In this document: positions 24,368 through 33,427 of the stretch, piece by piece
How the letters are laid out: each line of letters starts with the position of its first letter
Numbering within the stretch: position 1 is the stretch's first letter
Position numbers and translations under genes: made by a program
DNA from: Mesorhizobium sp.
Lineage (GTDB): Bacteria; Pseudomonadota; Alphaproteobacteria; Rhizobiales; Rhizobiaceae
Assembly: GCF_017306545.1 (NCBI RefSeq)
Contig: NZ_JAFKID010000042.1
Location: forward strand, 1-37,908
Length of the DNA stretch: 37,908 bases
Direction of reading: 5' to 3'
Notes under the pieces: model-generated
Told to the model about the DNA's origin: nothing
Database searches by the model: none
What the model saw: the letters and a program-made list of their open reading frames with translations, nothing else

Positions 24368-25102
24368 ATGGAACACGAAAAAGAAGTCGCGCTGGTCACC
24401 GGCGCGGGACGCGGGATTGGGCTGGCGACGGCGAGGCGCCTGCTGGAGGACGGCTTCCATGTCGTCATGGTCGATCTGAACGCAGAGACGCTGGCGGCCA
24501 GCGCCGGCAAGTTGGCCGAAGCCTTCGGCGCGGTCGAGCATCACGCCCTGTCCGTCACCGACCGGGCGGCGGCGGCGGCGTTGATCGGCGGCCTGCCGCG
24601 CCTCGACGTCCTCGTCAACAACGCCGCCATCTTCTGGGACGGTAAGTTCGACGCCATCAGCGAGGACGATTTCCGCAAGATGTACGAGGTCAACGTCATC
24701 GGCGCCTTCATCATGGCGCAGGAGGCGGCCAAGGTGATGAAACGCGGCGGGCGCATCGTCAACGTCGCCTCGCGCGCCTATCTGGCCGGCTACGCGCACG
24801 CCCCCTACATCACCTCCAAGGCCGGCGCCGTCGGCCTCACCCGCTCCATGGCCATCGACCTCGCGCCACGCGGTATCTTCGTCAACGCCATCGCCCCCGG
24901 CCTGATCGAGACGGAGATGTTCCGCTCGCTGACCCCCGAGCGCCAGCAGGAGCTGATCGCCAAGCAGCCCACGAAGGAAGTCGGCCAGCCCGAGGACATC
25001 GCCAACGGAATCGCCTTCTTCGCCAGCCCGCGCACCCGCAACGTCACCGGGCAGTTGCTGTCGCTCGACGGCGGCCGCTCGATGGGCATTTCGCTCTATT
25101 GA
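24368..25102 (+). CDS. SDR family oxidoreductase (SDR 6)
   Basis: A 244-residue classical SDR, ATG 24368, ten bases after SDR 5. TGAGRGIG at 11-18, VNNAA at 83-87, VASRA with the Ser, Y147-ITS-K151 and NVTGQLLSLDGGRSMG are intact. It is the close paralogue of SDR 3. It ends the operator-E operon; the transposase remnant begins immediately after its stop. The C-terminus looks natural, so the insertion event probably did not truncate it. Confidence 0.9.
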   Translation: MEHEKEVALVTGAGRGIGLATARRLLEDGFHVVMVDLNAETLAASAGKLAEAFGAVEHHALSVTDRAAAAALIGGLPRLDVLVNNAAIFWDGKFDAISEDDFRKMYEVNVIGAFIMAQEAAKVMKRGGRIVNVASRAYLAGYAHAPYITSKAGAVGLTRSMAIDLAPRGIFVNAIAPGLIETEMFRSLTPERQQELIAKQPTKEVGQPEDIANGIAFFASPRTRNVTGQLLSLDGGRSMGISLY

Positions 25103-25476
25103 TCGGTTGCGGTCGCTCAATCCGGAAGGCGTTCGCGCGCCATGGCCGACCGGAGCGCATCGTCATCGACGGCAGCCGGACCAATCACGAGGCGATCTTT
25201 GCCTGCGATGGCGAAAGCCGCTTGCGAAATCGGTCTTGGCGATCGCTGGGGCCAATCCGCATCAGGCAAAGCCAATATCTGAACAACCGCATCGAACAGG
25301 ATCATCGACGCACTAAGCGCCGGATACGTTCCATGCCGGGGTTCAAATCAATCTCCGGCGCCGCGACGATCCTGTCTGGAATCGAAATGATTCACATGAT
25401 GCGCAAACGACAGGCGAGGTACGCCCACAATCCGGCACCGTCGCTCGCCAGGCAGTTCGAAATCCTGGCCGCATAA
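25103..25476 (+). pseudogene. IS6-family transposase, 3' remnant
   Basis: The open frame from about 25103 to the TAA at 25474-25476 encodes RKAFARHGRPERIVIDGSRT, then QSQYLNNRIEQDHRRTKRRI and RSMPGFKSISGAATILSGIE, ending in ARQFEILAA. This is the C-terminal half of an IS6 (IS26-like) DDE transposase, including the conserved YLNNRIEQDHR region with the catalytic Glu. The zinc-finger/HTH N-terminus and the first catalytic Asp region are missing, and no start codon or ribosome site of its own is convincing. No terminal inverted repeats could be recognised. It is an inactive relic lying exactly between the catabolic island and the surface-protein region. Confidence 0.8.
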
Positions 25477-25500
25477 AAACTGAGCGGAAGCCTTCCGCTC
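25475..25500 (-). terminator. Intrinsic terminator of the autotransporter transcript
   Basis: GAGCGGAA (25482-25489) and TTCCGCTC (25493-25500) form a perfect eight-base stem with a three-base loop. Read on the minus strand the stem is followed by AGTTTTTAT, a proper T-run. It lies 58 bases beyond the autotransporter stop at 25558, as expected for a rho-independent terminator on that strand. Confidence 0.75.
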
Positions 25501-25557
25501 CTCCAATTCGTGTTCGCGACGGAACCGATGTGCTTCGCCCCCATCCCGGCCGCCTGG

Positions 25558-27654
25558 TCAGAAGGCGATATCCAGATGGGCTTGTGTGGTCACGATGAAG
25601 GCTTTGTCGCTGCCGTAGGACGTTTCGACGTCGCCGCCGAACGTCATTCCGTTGCCGGCAGACATCGAGAGGTTGGCGCCGACGAAACCACGCAGCGTCC
25701 CCTTCCTGCTGCCGTCGCCGAAGATGATGTCCTGGCCGAGAAGGGTGGCGGAGACATCGTCGGCGCTCCGGGCGGAGCCATCCAGTCCGACCCTCCATGT
25801 GGCTTGCCAGACGCCCGAGCGCGTCGTCAGGGGCGCCGTCGCCAGTGCCAGTTGCGCACGCGCGTCGAAAAGGTGGATGTCGCGGCCGGCGACCGCGAGC
25901 GCGTCGGCGGCGCCCGTCTCGGCATAGTCGCCGAGGAACAGGCCGGCATAGCGCAGCCGCAGGCTGGGTATGAGCGTGCCTGTCCCGTACGGCATACGCG
26001 CGCCGAGCGTCAGGGCGGGGCTGACGAAAGTTCCGTTGTAATCCGCCTGCGCCATCTGGACGCCGCCCAGCACGAGGTTGTTCGCCACGCGCCTGCGGCT
26101 GCTCTCGTCGAGCCTGCCGAACGCGAGGGAAACATCGGCGAAACGCGCTCCGGTGTCGTAGGCAAGGTAGCCGCCGCCGAAGACGCTGCGATGGGTGATA
26201 TCCTGGGCATAGCCATCGACGGACGTGCTGCCGCCGGCCGCTCCCATGAAGGCGCCCACGCGGATATCCGCCGCGAGGGCGGTATCGGCGCCGGCCACGA
26301 TCCCGCCGAGACCGTCGCTGAATCCAGCCGCCGGCCCCGACGCCGTTTGGACGCGCTCCACGCCGAAGGGCGTGATCCAGGCGTGGGAAGAATGGCCGGC
26401 ATCGCCGTCTGCTCGTCCTGCGGACAGATGGGTTTCGACGGCTCCCGCGACGCCGCCGGTAAGATCCTGAACAACCGCGCCAGCGCTTGCGAAACCGGTG
26501 ATGTCGAGCACCGCAACCGTGTTGCCGGCGACCACAAACGGCCTGCCACCGGTCAGGACGGTCTGCGGCAGGCCGGTCCCCGAAAACGTCATGACCGCAT
26601 TGAGCCCCGGCCCGAACGTCGCCGTGTTGCCGGTGTCGGCGAAGACGATCGGTCCCTGGATGGCCGTCCCGGCCAATAGATTCAGCGTCGCGTCGGACCC
26701 GCCGAAATAGAGCGCGGCAAAGCCCTGGTCGCTGATTATGCTGCCGGAATTCGTGACGGTCGTTCCGTTGCCCAGGCCCGCAAGGGCGATGTTGTCCGTA
26801 CCGGTCGCAACGATCGAGCCGGCATTGGTCACGACGGCCGCGGCCGATGTGACCCCGACACCGACGGTATGTTCGCCGGACACCTGGACCGAACCCGCGT
26901 TGCCGACGACCGCGCTGTCGCCCGATGCCAGAACGCCGACGGTCGAGGCGCCGCTGACGACGACCGATCCATCGTTGTTGATGACGGCCGTACCGAAGGC
27001 CGAGCCGATGCCGATGGCGGCATCGCCGGTGGCCTGCACCAGTCCCGAATTGTCGATGACCACGTCGTTGCCGCCGGCGCCGATGCCGATGGAAGCGAGC
27101 CCGGAAACCACGACAGAACCTGAATTGTCGACCTGCAATCCATTGTTGTGCCAGACGATCCCGGCGGCGGCCTCGCCGTCGACCGTGATCGAACCGCTGT
27201 TGGAAACGGACAGGTTTGCTCCGGACCCGATGATGCCGGCATCGCCAATGCCGGAGACGGCAATGGTGCCATTGTTTTCGACGGCCGCGCCGGAACCGCC
27301 GGCGATAATTCCCGCCGAGCCGTCGCCGGTTGCACGAACGAGGCCGTAGTTGGCGATGCCGGCCGCGTCGCCCTGCGAATTCACGCCGGCGGCGCCGTTC
27401 GCCGACGTCGCGACCGATCCGTAGTTGGTGAAGCCCTGGCCCGAATTGAACATCTGGACCGCATCGCCGCCGGTGGCGTCGATGGAGCCGCCGGTCCAAA
27501 CCGTTCCTGTATCGTTTTCGCCGGCCATGGTCTTCGGCCCGCTGGTCTGGCCGGCTTCGATTTCAAAACTCTGGGACCGCGCGGGCTGCTGGCAGAGCGC
27601 CGCAAGGGCGGTCGCAGAAGCGAAGGCTACCGCCGAGACCTTCAGTGTGGACAT
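25558..27654 (-). CDS. Autotransporter with 25-residue passenger repeats
   Basis: A 698-residue type Va autotransporter. Start ATG 27652-27654 (GAGGG upstream on the minus strand) opens a signal peptide (MSTLKVSAVAFASATALAAL, cleavage near PARS-QS). The passenger contains about nine consecutive 25-residue units, each beginning N-x-G-(S/T)-(I/V/L), for example NNGTIAVSG, NSGSITVDG, NSGSVVVSG, NDGSVVVSG and NAGSVQVSG, the pattern of a right-handed beta-helix. The last roughly 280 residues, from HAWITPFGVERV to the terminal AHLDIAF, match an outer-membrane beta-barrel ending in Phe. It could act as a surface adhesin or matrix protein. It follows the Asn/Gly-repeat genes on the same strand and ends at a good terminator. 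Confidence 0.88.
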   Translation of the reverse strand: MSTLKVSAVAFASATALAALCQQPARSQSFEIEAGQTSGPKTMAGENDTGTVWTGGSIDATGGDAVQMFNSGQGFTNYGSVATSANGAAGVNSQGDAAGIANYGLVRATGDGSAGIIAGGSGAAVENNGTIAVSGIGDAGIIGSGANLSVSNSGSITVDGEAAAGIVWHNNGLQVDNSGSVVVSGLASIGIGAGGNDVVIDNSGLVQATGDAAIGIGSAFGTAVINNDGSVVVSGASTVGVLASGDSAVVGNAGSVQVSGEHTVGVGVTSAAAVVTNAGSIVATGTDNIALAGLGNGTTVTNSGSIISDQGFAALYFGGSDATLNLLAGTAIQGPIVFADTGNTATFGPGLNAVMTFSGTGLPQTVLTGGRPFVVAGNTVAVLDITGFASAGAVVQDLTGGVAGAVETHLSAGRADGDAGHSSHAWITPFGVERVQTASGPAAGFSDGLGGIVAGADTALAADIRVGAFMGAAGGSTSVDGYAQDITHRSVFGGGYLAYDTGARFADVSLAFGRLDESSRRRVANNLVLGGVQMAQADYNGTFVSPALTLGARMPYGTGTLIPSLRLRYAGLFLGDYAETGAADALAVAGRDIHLFDARAQLALATAPLTTRSGVWQATWRVGLDGSARSADDVSATLLGQDIIFGDGSRKGTLRGFVGANLSMSAGNGMTFGGDVETSYGSDKAFIVTTQAHLDIAF

Positions 27655-27855
27655 TTCGCGCCCTCGCCCGCCAACCGTGATGTGGATTCTGGGCCTGTCG
27701 GGGCTGTGATGCAAGGTCAGTCGCGTGCGTTTCAGCCGTTGCGGATTTCGCGGCCTGCCGATCGTGTCGAGCGTGCAACAGAAGCGGTTACCCGGCTTTC
27801 GGATCGATGAGGCTCCGGCCCCTCGATGCGGCCATACCCGTCCTTGCGACGACGG

Positions 27856-27887
27856 ATGTGCGGCGCGGATGGACCCGCGCCGCACAT
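27856..27887. other. 13-bp GC-rich hairpin upstream of the autotransporter gene
   Basis: ATGTGCGGCGCGG (27856-27868) and its exact complement (27875-27887) flank a six-base loop. It sits in the 264-base gap between the last Asn/Gly-repeat gene and the autotransporter. There is no T-run on either strand. It may separate the two transcripts as a non-canonical terminator or act in mRNA processing. Apart from it I see nothing recognisable in this gap. Confidence 0.5.
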
Positions 27888-27918
27888 AAGGCACCCGCTC
27901 GAATCGGCCAGGCCGGTT

Positions 27919-28245
27919 TCAACCGCCGGAAACCCGGCCCATCAGGCCCTCGAGCCAGATCTTGGACAGGCTATGGTCCTGGTCATTGTTGCTGGCCTGG
28001 CCGTTGCCTTTGTCGTTGCCGACATTGCCGTTGCCGTTGCCGTCGGTCGAATTGTTGTTTCCGTTGTTGTTGCCGACGTTGCCGTTGCCGTTGTTGTTGC
28101 CGGAATTCCCATTGCCGTTGTTGTTGCCGACATTGCCGTTACCGTTGCCGTTTCCACTGCCGGCCATGACCGGACCGGAAAAGGCGGCCGCCAATGCGAT
28201 GGCGAACAACGTCAGGATGACCGGTTTTCGTATCGGATTGTTCAT
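27919..28245 (-). CDS. Small secreted Asn/Gly-repeat protein NG1 (9-residue repeats)
   Basis: A 108-residue predicted exported protein. ATG 28243-28245 is chosen because GAGGTG precedes it on the minus strand. A signal peptide (MNNPIRKPVILTLFAIALAA, cleavage after PVMA) is followed by 9-residue repeats of the type NGNGNxGNN (residues about 32-80), and then by a non-repetitive tail LSKIWLEGLMGRVSGG. No family is recognised. It lies eight bases downstream of NG2, so the two are probably cotranslated. The different repeat length and unique tail set it apart from NG2-NG4. A structural, surface or matrix role is inferred only from composition and context. Confidence 0.65.
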   Translation of the reverse strand: MNNPIRKPVILTLFAIALAAAFSGPVMAGSGNGNGNGNVGNNNGNGNSGNNNGNGNVGNNNGNNNSTDGNGNGNVGNDKGNGQASNNDQDHSLSKIWLEGLMGRVSGG

Positions 28246-28253
28246 CACGCACC

Positions 28254-29075
<822 letters not shown>

Positions 29076-29107
29076 GATCTTCTCCTTAGAATCTTGAGAA
29101 AGTCCTG

Positions 29108-29602
29108 TTACGGGCAGGCGTTTCTGCGGTGGGAGCGCTGGCCGGGAATATGCAAGCCATGGCTGCCAGAGCAGCTTGCCGGCACAGGGCTCGGTAAATC
29201 CTCGTCACGGCTGAAGAAGGAGAAACCAGATCCGGCCTTGCCAAGCTGGCCGCTGTGGGCGGTAGACCTTACGCCGCTGCCACTGCCGCTGCCGCTTGCG
29301 CCGCCGTTCGAGCTGGTTCCCGAACTTTGGGTGCCGCCGCCTGATCCGGCCCCGTTGCCATTCCCGTTGCCGCTGCCGCTGCCGGAATTGCCGTTTCCGT
29401 CACCCACGCCAGAATTGCCACCCCCGCTGCCGGAACTGCCGTTTCCGTTGTCATTGCCGTTACCGAAGCCGGTATTGCCGTTACCGTTACCGTTGCCGTT
29501 GCCGAAGCTGGCGGCAAAAACCTGAGACACACCCATTTCCACTGGAAGTAGCACAGGCCCCCACACCAGCAGGCAAGCGACGGCTGTCACATGTCGTTTC
29601 AT
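29108..29602 (-). CDS. Secreted Gly/Asn/Ser-repeat protein NG3
   Basis: A 164-residue predicted exported protein; ATG 29600-29602 has a strong AGGAGG upstream on the minus strand. The signal peptide (MKRHVTAVACLLVWGPVLLP to VFAAS) is homologous to NG2. Two 13-residue units (NGNGNGNGNTGFG, NGNDNGNGSSGSG) then degrade into Gly/Ser-rich sequence. The C-terminal 45 residues are unrelated and basic (SGFSFFSRDEDLPSPVPASC to SHRRNACP), with two Cys residues. It lies 32 bases upstream of NG2. It looks like a diverged NG2 paralogue whose array has eroded or contracted. Confidence 0.65.
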   Translation of the reverse strand: MKRHVTAVACLLVWGPVLLPVEMGVSQVFAASFGNGNGNGNGNTGFGNGNDNGNGSSGSGGGNSGVGDGNGNSGSGSGNGNGNGAGSGGGTQSSGTSSNGGASGSGSGSGVRSTAHSGQLGKAGSGFSFFSRDEDLPSPVPASCSGSHGLHIPGQRSHRRNACP

Positions 29603-29750
29603 GACGACCTCCTATGCCGTCCCGACTATTCATACGCGCACGGACTCCATGGTGAAGGCCGAGATCCCGGCCGGCGCCGCGCGGACGGAAAGTCCGACGC
29701 ATTGCCGAGATGGCGACGGCAGGAACCTCGACCTTCCGGGGGACATCCCG

Positions 29751-30206
29751 CTACCAGTTGAAGTTGCCGTTGCCGTTGCCGTTGAACAGCCCGTGGTTGC
29801 CGTTGCCGTTCACGTTCCCGTTCAGGGCGCCGACATTGCCATTGCCGTTCACGTTGCCGCTGAAGCCGCCGACATTGCCATTGCCGTTCACGTTGCCGTT
29901 GCCGAGGCCGATGTTGCCGTTGCCGTTCACATTGCCGTTAACGACGCCATGATTGCCGTTGCCGTTCACGTTGCCGTTGAACGCGCCGGCGTTGGCATTG
30001 CCGTTCAGATTGCCGTTGCCGATGCCGTGGTTGCCGTTGCCGTTCATGTTGCCGTTGAAGGCACCATGGTTGGCATTGCCGTTGCCATTACCGTTGCCGA
30101 TGCCAACGTTGCCGTTGCCATTGCCATTGCCACTTCCGATGGATGCGGCGGCAGCATAACCTACGAAAGAGGTCAGTATTGCTGCTGCAAGAATGATCTT
30201 CCTCAT
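29751..30206 (-). CDS. Secreted Asn/Gly-repeat protein NG4 (13-residue repeats)
   Basis: A 151-residue predicted exported protein. ATG 30204-30206 has AAAGGTG six bases upstream on the minus strand. After the signal peptide (MRKIILAAAILTSFVGYAAA-AS) nearly the entire mature protein consists of one partial and eight full 13-residue units NGN(V/M/L)NGNGNxGxx, ending in NGNGNFNW. It has essentially no non-repeat domain, so it is the simplest and most regular of the four. It is first in the minus-strand series NG4-NG3-NG2-NG1 and lies next to the divergent kinase/regulator pair. No family is recognised; a self-associating beta-solenoid or fibre subunit is an inference. Confidence 0.75.
   Translation of the reverse strand: MRKIILAAAILTSFVGYAAAASIGSGNGNGNGNVGIGNGNGNGNANHGAFNGNMNGNGNHGIGNGNLNGNANAGAFNGNVNGNGNHGVVNGNVNGNGNIGLGNGNVNGNGNVGGFSGNVNGNGNVGALNGNVNGNGNHGLFNGNGNGNFNW
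29754..30128 (-). repeat. 39-bp tandem repeat array (NG4)
   Basis: Eight full 39-base units plus partial end units encode the 13-residue repeats of NG4. The unit is the same length and consensus as in NG2, but this is a separate array, with Val, Met or Leu rather than Gly at position 4. Confidence 0.85.
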
Positions 30207-30586
30207 GATAATCACCTTTCCATTGCCCGAAGTTATTCTTATTAGTCCTGGTTATCCGTCAGGACGTCACCGAAACCTTCTGCCTGACGCGATGTATTAT
30301 CGACTTATTGGCGGCCATACCAATTGGGGCTTAACCAGACGCCGTGTCGGGTTCTTAGCCGGCTATGACGTCGGGCTTCGCCGCGCTGCATCGGGAAAAT
30401 CCTGACATACGCAGGGGATAAAACGGTCTATTATCAGTGTGGTGTCGGGTTCGATCCACCAGTCAAGTGGACAGTTGACCCTCGCATTGGGAAGGGCTGG
30501 TAGAAGTTGGCCTATATTCCGACCAAATCTTCCGATACTCTTTCCAAATAGCTTTTTCGGGGCGACCATTTCGGGCGGGCGCTTAA
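30207..30586. other. Divergent intergenic region between NG4 and the histidine kinase
   Basis: This 380-base stretch has no convincing gene and looks more AT-rich than its surroundings. It must hold the promoters of the minus-strand NG operon and of the kinase. The only symmetrical element I noticed is GTCAA-N8-TTGAC (30462-30479), with the right arm inside a possible -35 TTGACC. It could be a binding site for the NarL-type regulator, but this is weak. Confidence 0.3.
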
Positions 30587-31918
30587 ATGCAAACGACAGA
30601 GATGACCAAAAGCCATGATTGGCTGAATCTTCACAAGAAGATCGGGACGGTAACACTTTGGGTATGTATCCTTGCACTTGGTGGAAACATTACATGGATA
30701 CTGGTAACGTCGCAAAATTGGCACTACAATACCGAAAGTCTATTTCTTGTTTCCGGGATTTTCCTGGTTATGGCGCTTTCGAGCGCTCTCATCCGGTCGA
30801 TCAATCACGCTGCCAGGATCGAGCGCGACAGGCTTTTCACCAGCCGGGAGTTGCAGCGCAGCCAAGCCAGCTTGCGGGCCGTGGTGAAATTCATGCCGGT
30901 GGGCGTCGTGGTGGTCGAAGCTCCCAGCGGCCACCTTATCCTGGCAAACGACCGGCATGAGCAATTGCTCAAATACATGCTCATGCCAGGTGCCTCGCTG
31001 TGGGAACAGTGCGGGCAAAGGGCCTATCACGGGGACGGCCGCCCCTACGAATATTGCGAATGGCCGATCGCGAGGGTCATCCATTCCGGCGAGGTCGTGC
31101 TGGATGAAGAGGTCTGGACCGAACGCGGGGACGGAAGCAGGGTCTGCCTGTCGATCAACGCGGCTCCCATACTCGACGGCACCGGCGTCATCGCGGCTGC
31201 GGTGATCGCATTCACCGACGTCACCGAGCACAAGGAGATCGCCGAGGAGCGCGCCACCCTGACGCGCCGGCTGATCAATGCCCAGGAAGAGGAGCGCCAG
31301 CGTATCGCGCGCGAACTTCACGACGAAATGGGACAGGACCTTACCGCGCTGTCGTTCGAGCTGAAGGGTCTTGAGGAGATCGACGAGATTCGCGACATCA
31401 AGCCTGCGGTTTCCGGAGCCCGCAGGATCGTCGAGCACATGAGTATCAGGGTGCATGATACGGCGACCGCCTTGCGGCCGATGCTGCTGAACCATCTCGG
31501 GCTGCGCGAGGCGATCGAAGGTCTGGTCATTACATGGTCGGAGCGTCTGCGCATATCGGCCGATGTCCATCTCGAACCGTTGTCGGTCCCGCTGAACGAC
31601 GAAACGGCGACGGCCATCTACCGCGTCATTCAGGAGGCGCTGACGAACGTAGCCAAGCATTCGCAGGCGAGCGGGATCAGCATCACGGCCCAGATATCCG
31701 ACGATCTGCTCAGGATCGCCGTCGAGGACGACGGCGAAGGCTTCGATCACGAAGGTATCGAAAACAGGCAACTCGGATGTTTCGGCCTTTCCGGCATGCG
31801 TGAGCGCCTGACGCTGGTGGGCGGCAACTTCAGCGTTGAAAGCATTCCCGGTCGCGGAACCACCGTCTATGTCTCGCTGCCGTCGGTGGCCGGGCAGTTC
31901 GGGGTCGGCACGTCGTGA
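30587..31918 (+). CDS. Membrane sensor histidine kinase (HisKA_3 / NarL-type system)
   Basis: A 443-residue kinase. Two membrane segments (about 19-41 and 49-70) enclose a very short periplasmic loop, followed by a PAS domain (about 93-215), a dimerisation/phosphoacceptor helix of the HisKA_3 type with H245 in RIARELHDEMGQDL, and an HATPase_c domain (IQEALTNVAKHSQA, EDDGEGFD, FGLSGMRERL). The tiny external loop suggests sensing within the membrane or by the PAS domain. ATG 30587 directly follows an in-frame TAA; ATG 30602 is an alternative, and neither has a strong ribosome site. It overlaps its response regulator by four bases and is divergent from the Asn/Gly-repeat operon. Confidence 0.92.
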   Translation: MQTTEMTKSHDWLNLHKKIGTVTLWVCILALGGNITWILVTSQNWHYNTESLFLVSGIFLVMALSSALIRSINHAARIERDRLFTSRELQRSQASLRAVVKFMPVGVVVVEAPSGHLILANDRHEQLLKYMLMPGASLWEQCGQRAYHGDGRPYEYCEWPIARVIHSGEVVLDEEVWTERGDGSRVCLSINAAPILDGTGVIAAAVIAFTDVTEHKEIAEERATLTRRLINAQEEERQRIARELHDEMGQDLTALSFELKGLEEIDEIRDIKPAVSGARRIVEHMSIRVHDTATALRPMLLNHLGLREAIEGLVITWSERLRISADVHLEPLSVPLNDETATAIYRVIQEALTNVAKHSQASGISITAQISDDLLRIAVEDDGEGFDHEGIENRQLGCFGLSGMRERLTLVGGNFSVESIPGRGTTVYVSLPSVAGQFGVGTS

Positions 31919-32571
31919 CAGAACCGTTCCCCAACCCCCGCCGCGTCTTCCTCGTCGACGACCACCCCGTCGTGCTGTCGGGGATTCGGGCGATGGTTGA
32001 AGCCCAGAGCGATTTGCAGGTGGCCGGCGTCGCCGGAAACGTCGAAAGCGCACTGGCCGGCCTAGCCCAGACATCGCCGGATATCGTCGTCATCGACGTC
32101 TCGCTGCCGGGCTCGAGCGGCATCGTGCTGGTGGACCAGATGCGGGTGCTCTTCCCGAAGATCGCGGCGCTGGCCCTTACGCTCCACGAAGAGCCGGCAT
32201 ACGTGCGCCAATTGCTTCAGGCCGGCGCCCGCGGCTTCATCCTCAAGCGCTCGGCGGCCGAGGAACTGATCCATGCTATCCGGTCCGTTCTGGCCGGCGG
32301 CCTTTACATCGATCCCGGAGTTGCGGCCAAAATATTGACGGAACCCAAATTCTCGGCGACCAGCGCCGACCCGCTCAGCGAGCGGGAAATCATGGTGGTC
32401 AAACTGGTGGCCAAAGGCTTCAGCAACAAGGAAATTTCCGGACAGCTGTCGCTCAGCGTCAAGACTGTCGAGACTTACCGCGCCCGCGCATGCGAAAAAC
32501 TGGGACTGAGGACCAGGGCGGCCCTTGTCCGCTATGCGACCCTCGAAGGGTGGATGGCGGAGGGCTCCTAA
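31915..32571 (+). CDS. NarL/FixJ-family response regulator
   Basis: A 218-residue regulator starting at GTG 31915 in a GTGA overlap with the kinase stop. The receiver domain has the acidic pair D15/D16 (LVDDHP), phosphoacceptor D61 (VVIDVSLPG), Thr in ALTLHE, and Lys in FILKRSA. The C-terminal LuxR-type helix-turn-helix (LSEREIMVVKLVAKGFSNKE, ISGQLSLSVKTVETYRARAC) begins near residue 153. It is surely the partner of the HisKA_3 kinase. The nearest candidate target is the divergent NG operon, with its downstream autotransporter. Confidence 0.92.
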   Translation: MTEPFPNPRRVFLVDDHPVVLSGIRAMVEAQSDLQVAGVAGNVESALAGLAQTSPDIVVIDVSLPGSSGIVLVDQMRVLFPKIAALALTLHEEPAYVRQLLQAGARGFILKRSAAEELIHAIRSVLAGGLYIDPGVAAKILTEPKFSATSADPLSEREIMVVKLVAKGFSNKEISGQLSLSVKTVETYRARACEKLGLRTRAALVRYATLEGWMAEGS

Positions 32572-32602
32572 CAGACTTCTTCAACAGCCTGCTAAGACAA
32601 AA

Positions 32603-33025
32603 TTACTCGTATATCGGGTTTCGCTCCAACAGTTCGATTGAAATGCCTTGCGGCCCCTGGATGAAGCACACGCGCAAGCCGGGTCGCAGGGTCAGCGGAC
32701 CCTTCGTGAATACGGCCCCCTTCGCTTTTAATTCCGCTGCAAGCGCATCGATCCCGACAACCGAAAGTCCGAAATGATCGAGGCCTTGATAGGGGGGCGA
32801 CGGCGGCGGGTTCACTCCGTCACCCTCATTGACCTTTGCAAGAAAGATATTGACGCCGCCAAGCTTGATATTCGTCAGATGCGGCAACTCGACGATATCG
32901 GCTCCCAGCATCTGCTTGAACCAGAGTGCGGTAGCGCCGACGTCCGGCGTCCGCAAATGAAGGTGGTCCCACACAATGCCGTGCTTCTCCGCCACAATCC
33001 GATGCTCCGTAGTCGCGTCGCCCAA
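32603..33025 (-). CDS. VOC-family (glyoxalase/dioxygenase fold) protein
   Basis: A protein of about 140 residues with one VOC module: GIVWDHLHLRTPDVGATALWF, then FLAKVNEGDGVNPPPSPPYQ, GLDHFGLSVVGIDAL and the C-terminal GISIELLERN. The putative metal ligands are the first His (DHLHL), the central His (GLDHFG) and the terminal Glu (SIELLE). The start is uncertain: TTG 33023-33025 lies 13 bases from GGAGG (33039-33043, minus strand), the frame is open to 33052, and GTG codons nearer the domain also exist. The function (lyase, isomerase or dioxygenase) cannot be told. It is convergent with the response regulator. Confidence 0.75.
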   Translation of the reverse strand: MGDATTEHRIVAEKHGIVWDHLHLRTPDVGATALWFKQMLGADIVELPHLTNIKLGGVNIFLAKVNEGDGVNPPPSPPYQGLDHFGLSVVGIDALAAELKAKGAVFTKGPLTLRPGLRVCFIQGPQGISIELLERNPIYE

Positions 33026-33184
33026 GATTGATCGTTGTCCTCCTGCCGTCAATTGGCAACTGCTCGGGAGGGAACGTGCTCTTGAGAGCCGACCGTTACC
33101 TGGATGTGCGGATGTTCAATCGCGGCGTCCGTTCTGGGACGACCGCAGCGGGGCCGCTCTCCCTGGAATACCGGCGCGGCGCAA

Positions 33185-33388
33185 TCACGCCGCGCGAAAC
33201 AGGACGCGAAACTTTTCCGCTTGAGGCACGCCCGTCGGCTGAGCCGGCAGCAGCAGAACCGAAATAACGCGGTCTGCATCGATATCATGTTCCGAGAGGG
33301 CGTGATTGAGGGCGTCGACGGTGGCCTCGGTTACGATTTCGTCGACCAGCCTGGCTCGATTTGCAAATGCGGCTTGGGTTTTGGGCAT
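33185..33388 (-). CDS. Small conserved-looking protein of unknown function (67 aa)
   Basis: ATG 33386-33388 is preceded by AAGGAG at ideal spacing on the minus strand, which makes this short frame convincing. The product is soluble and acidic in its centre (LVDEIVTEATVDALNHALSE, HDIDADRVISVLLLPAQP) and ends in EKFRVLFRAA. I do not recognise the family. It lies 39 bases downstream of the possible frameshifted fragment at 33428-33756, suggesting a small two-gene unit. Confidence 0.6.
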   Translation of the reverse strand: MPKTQAAFANRARLVDEIVTEATVDALNHALSEHDIDADRVISVLLLPAQPTGVPQAEKFRVLFRAA

Positions 33389-33427
33389 GTCAGCTCCTTG
33401 GAATGGTTGCAGCGTTCGGCGCGTCGG

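Noticed and set aside
27655-27894. Upstream extension of the autotransporter reading frame to 27894
   Set aside because: The extension is Arg-rich without any ribosome site, whereas ATG 27654 has one and begins a clear signal peptide.
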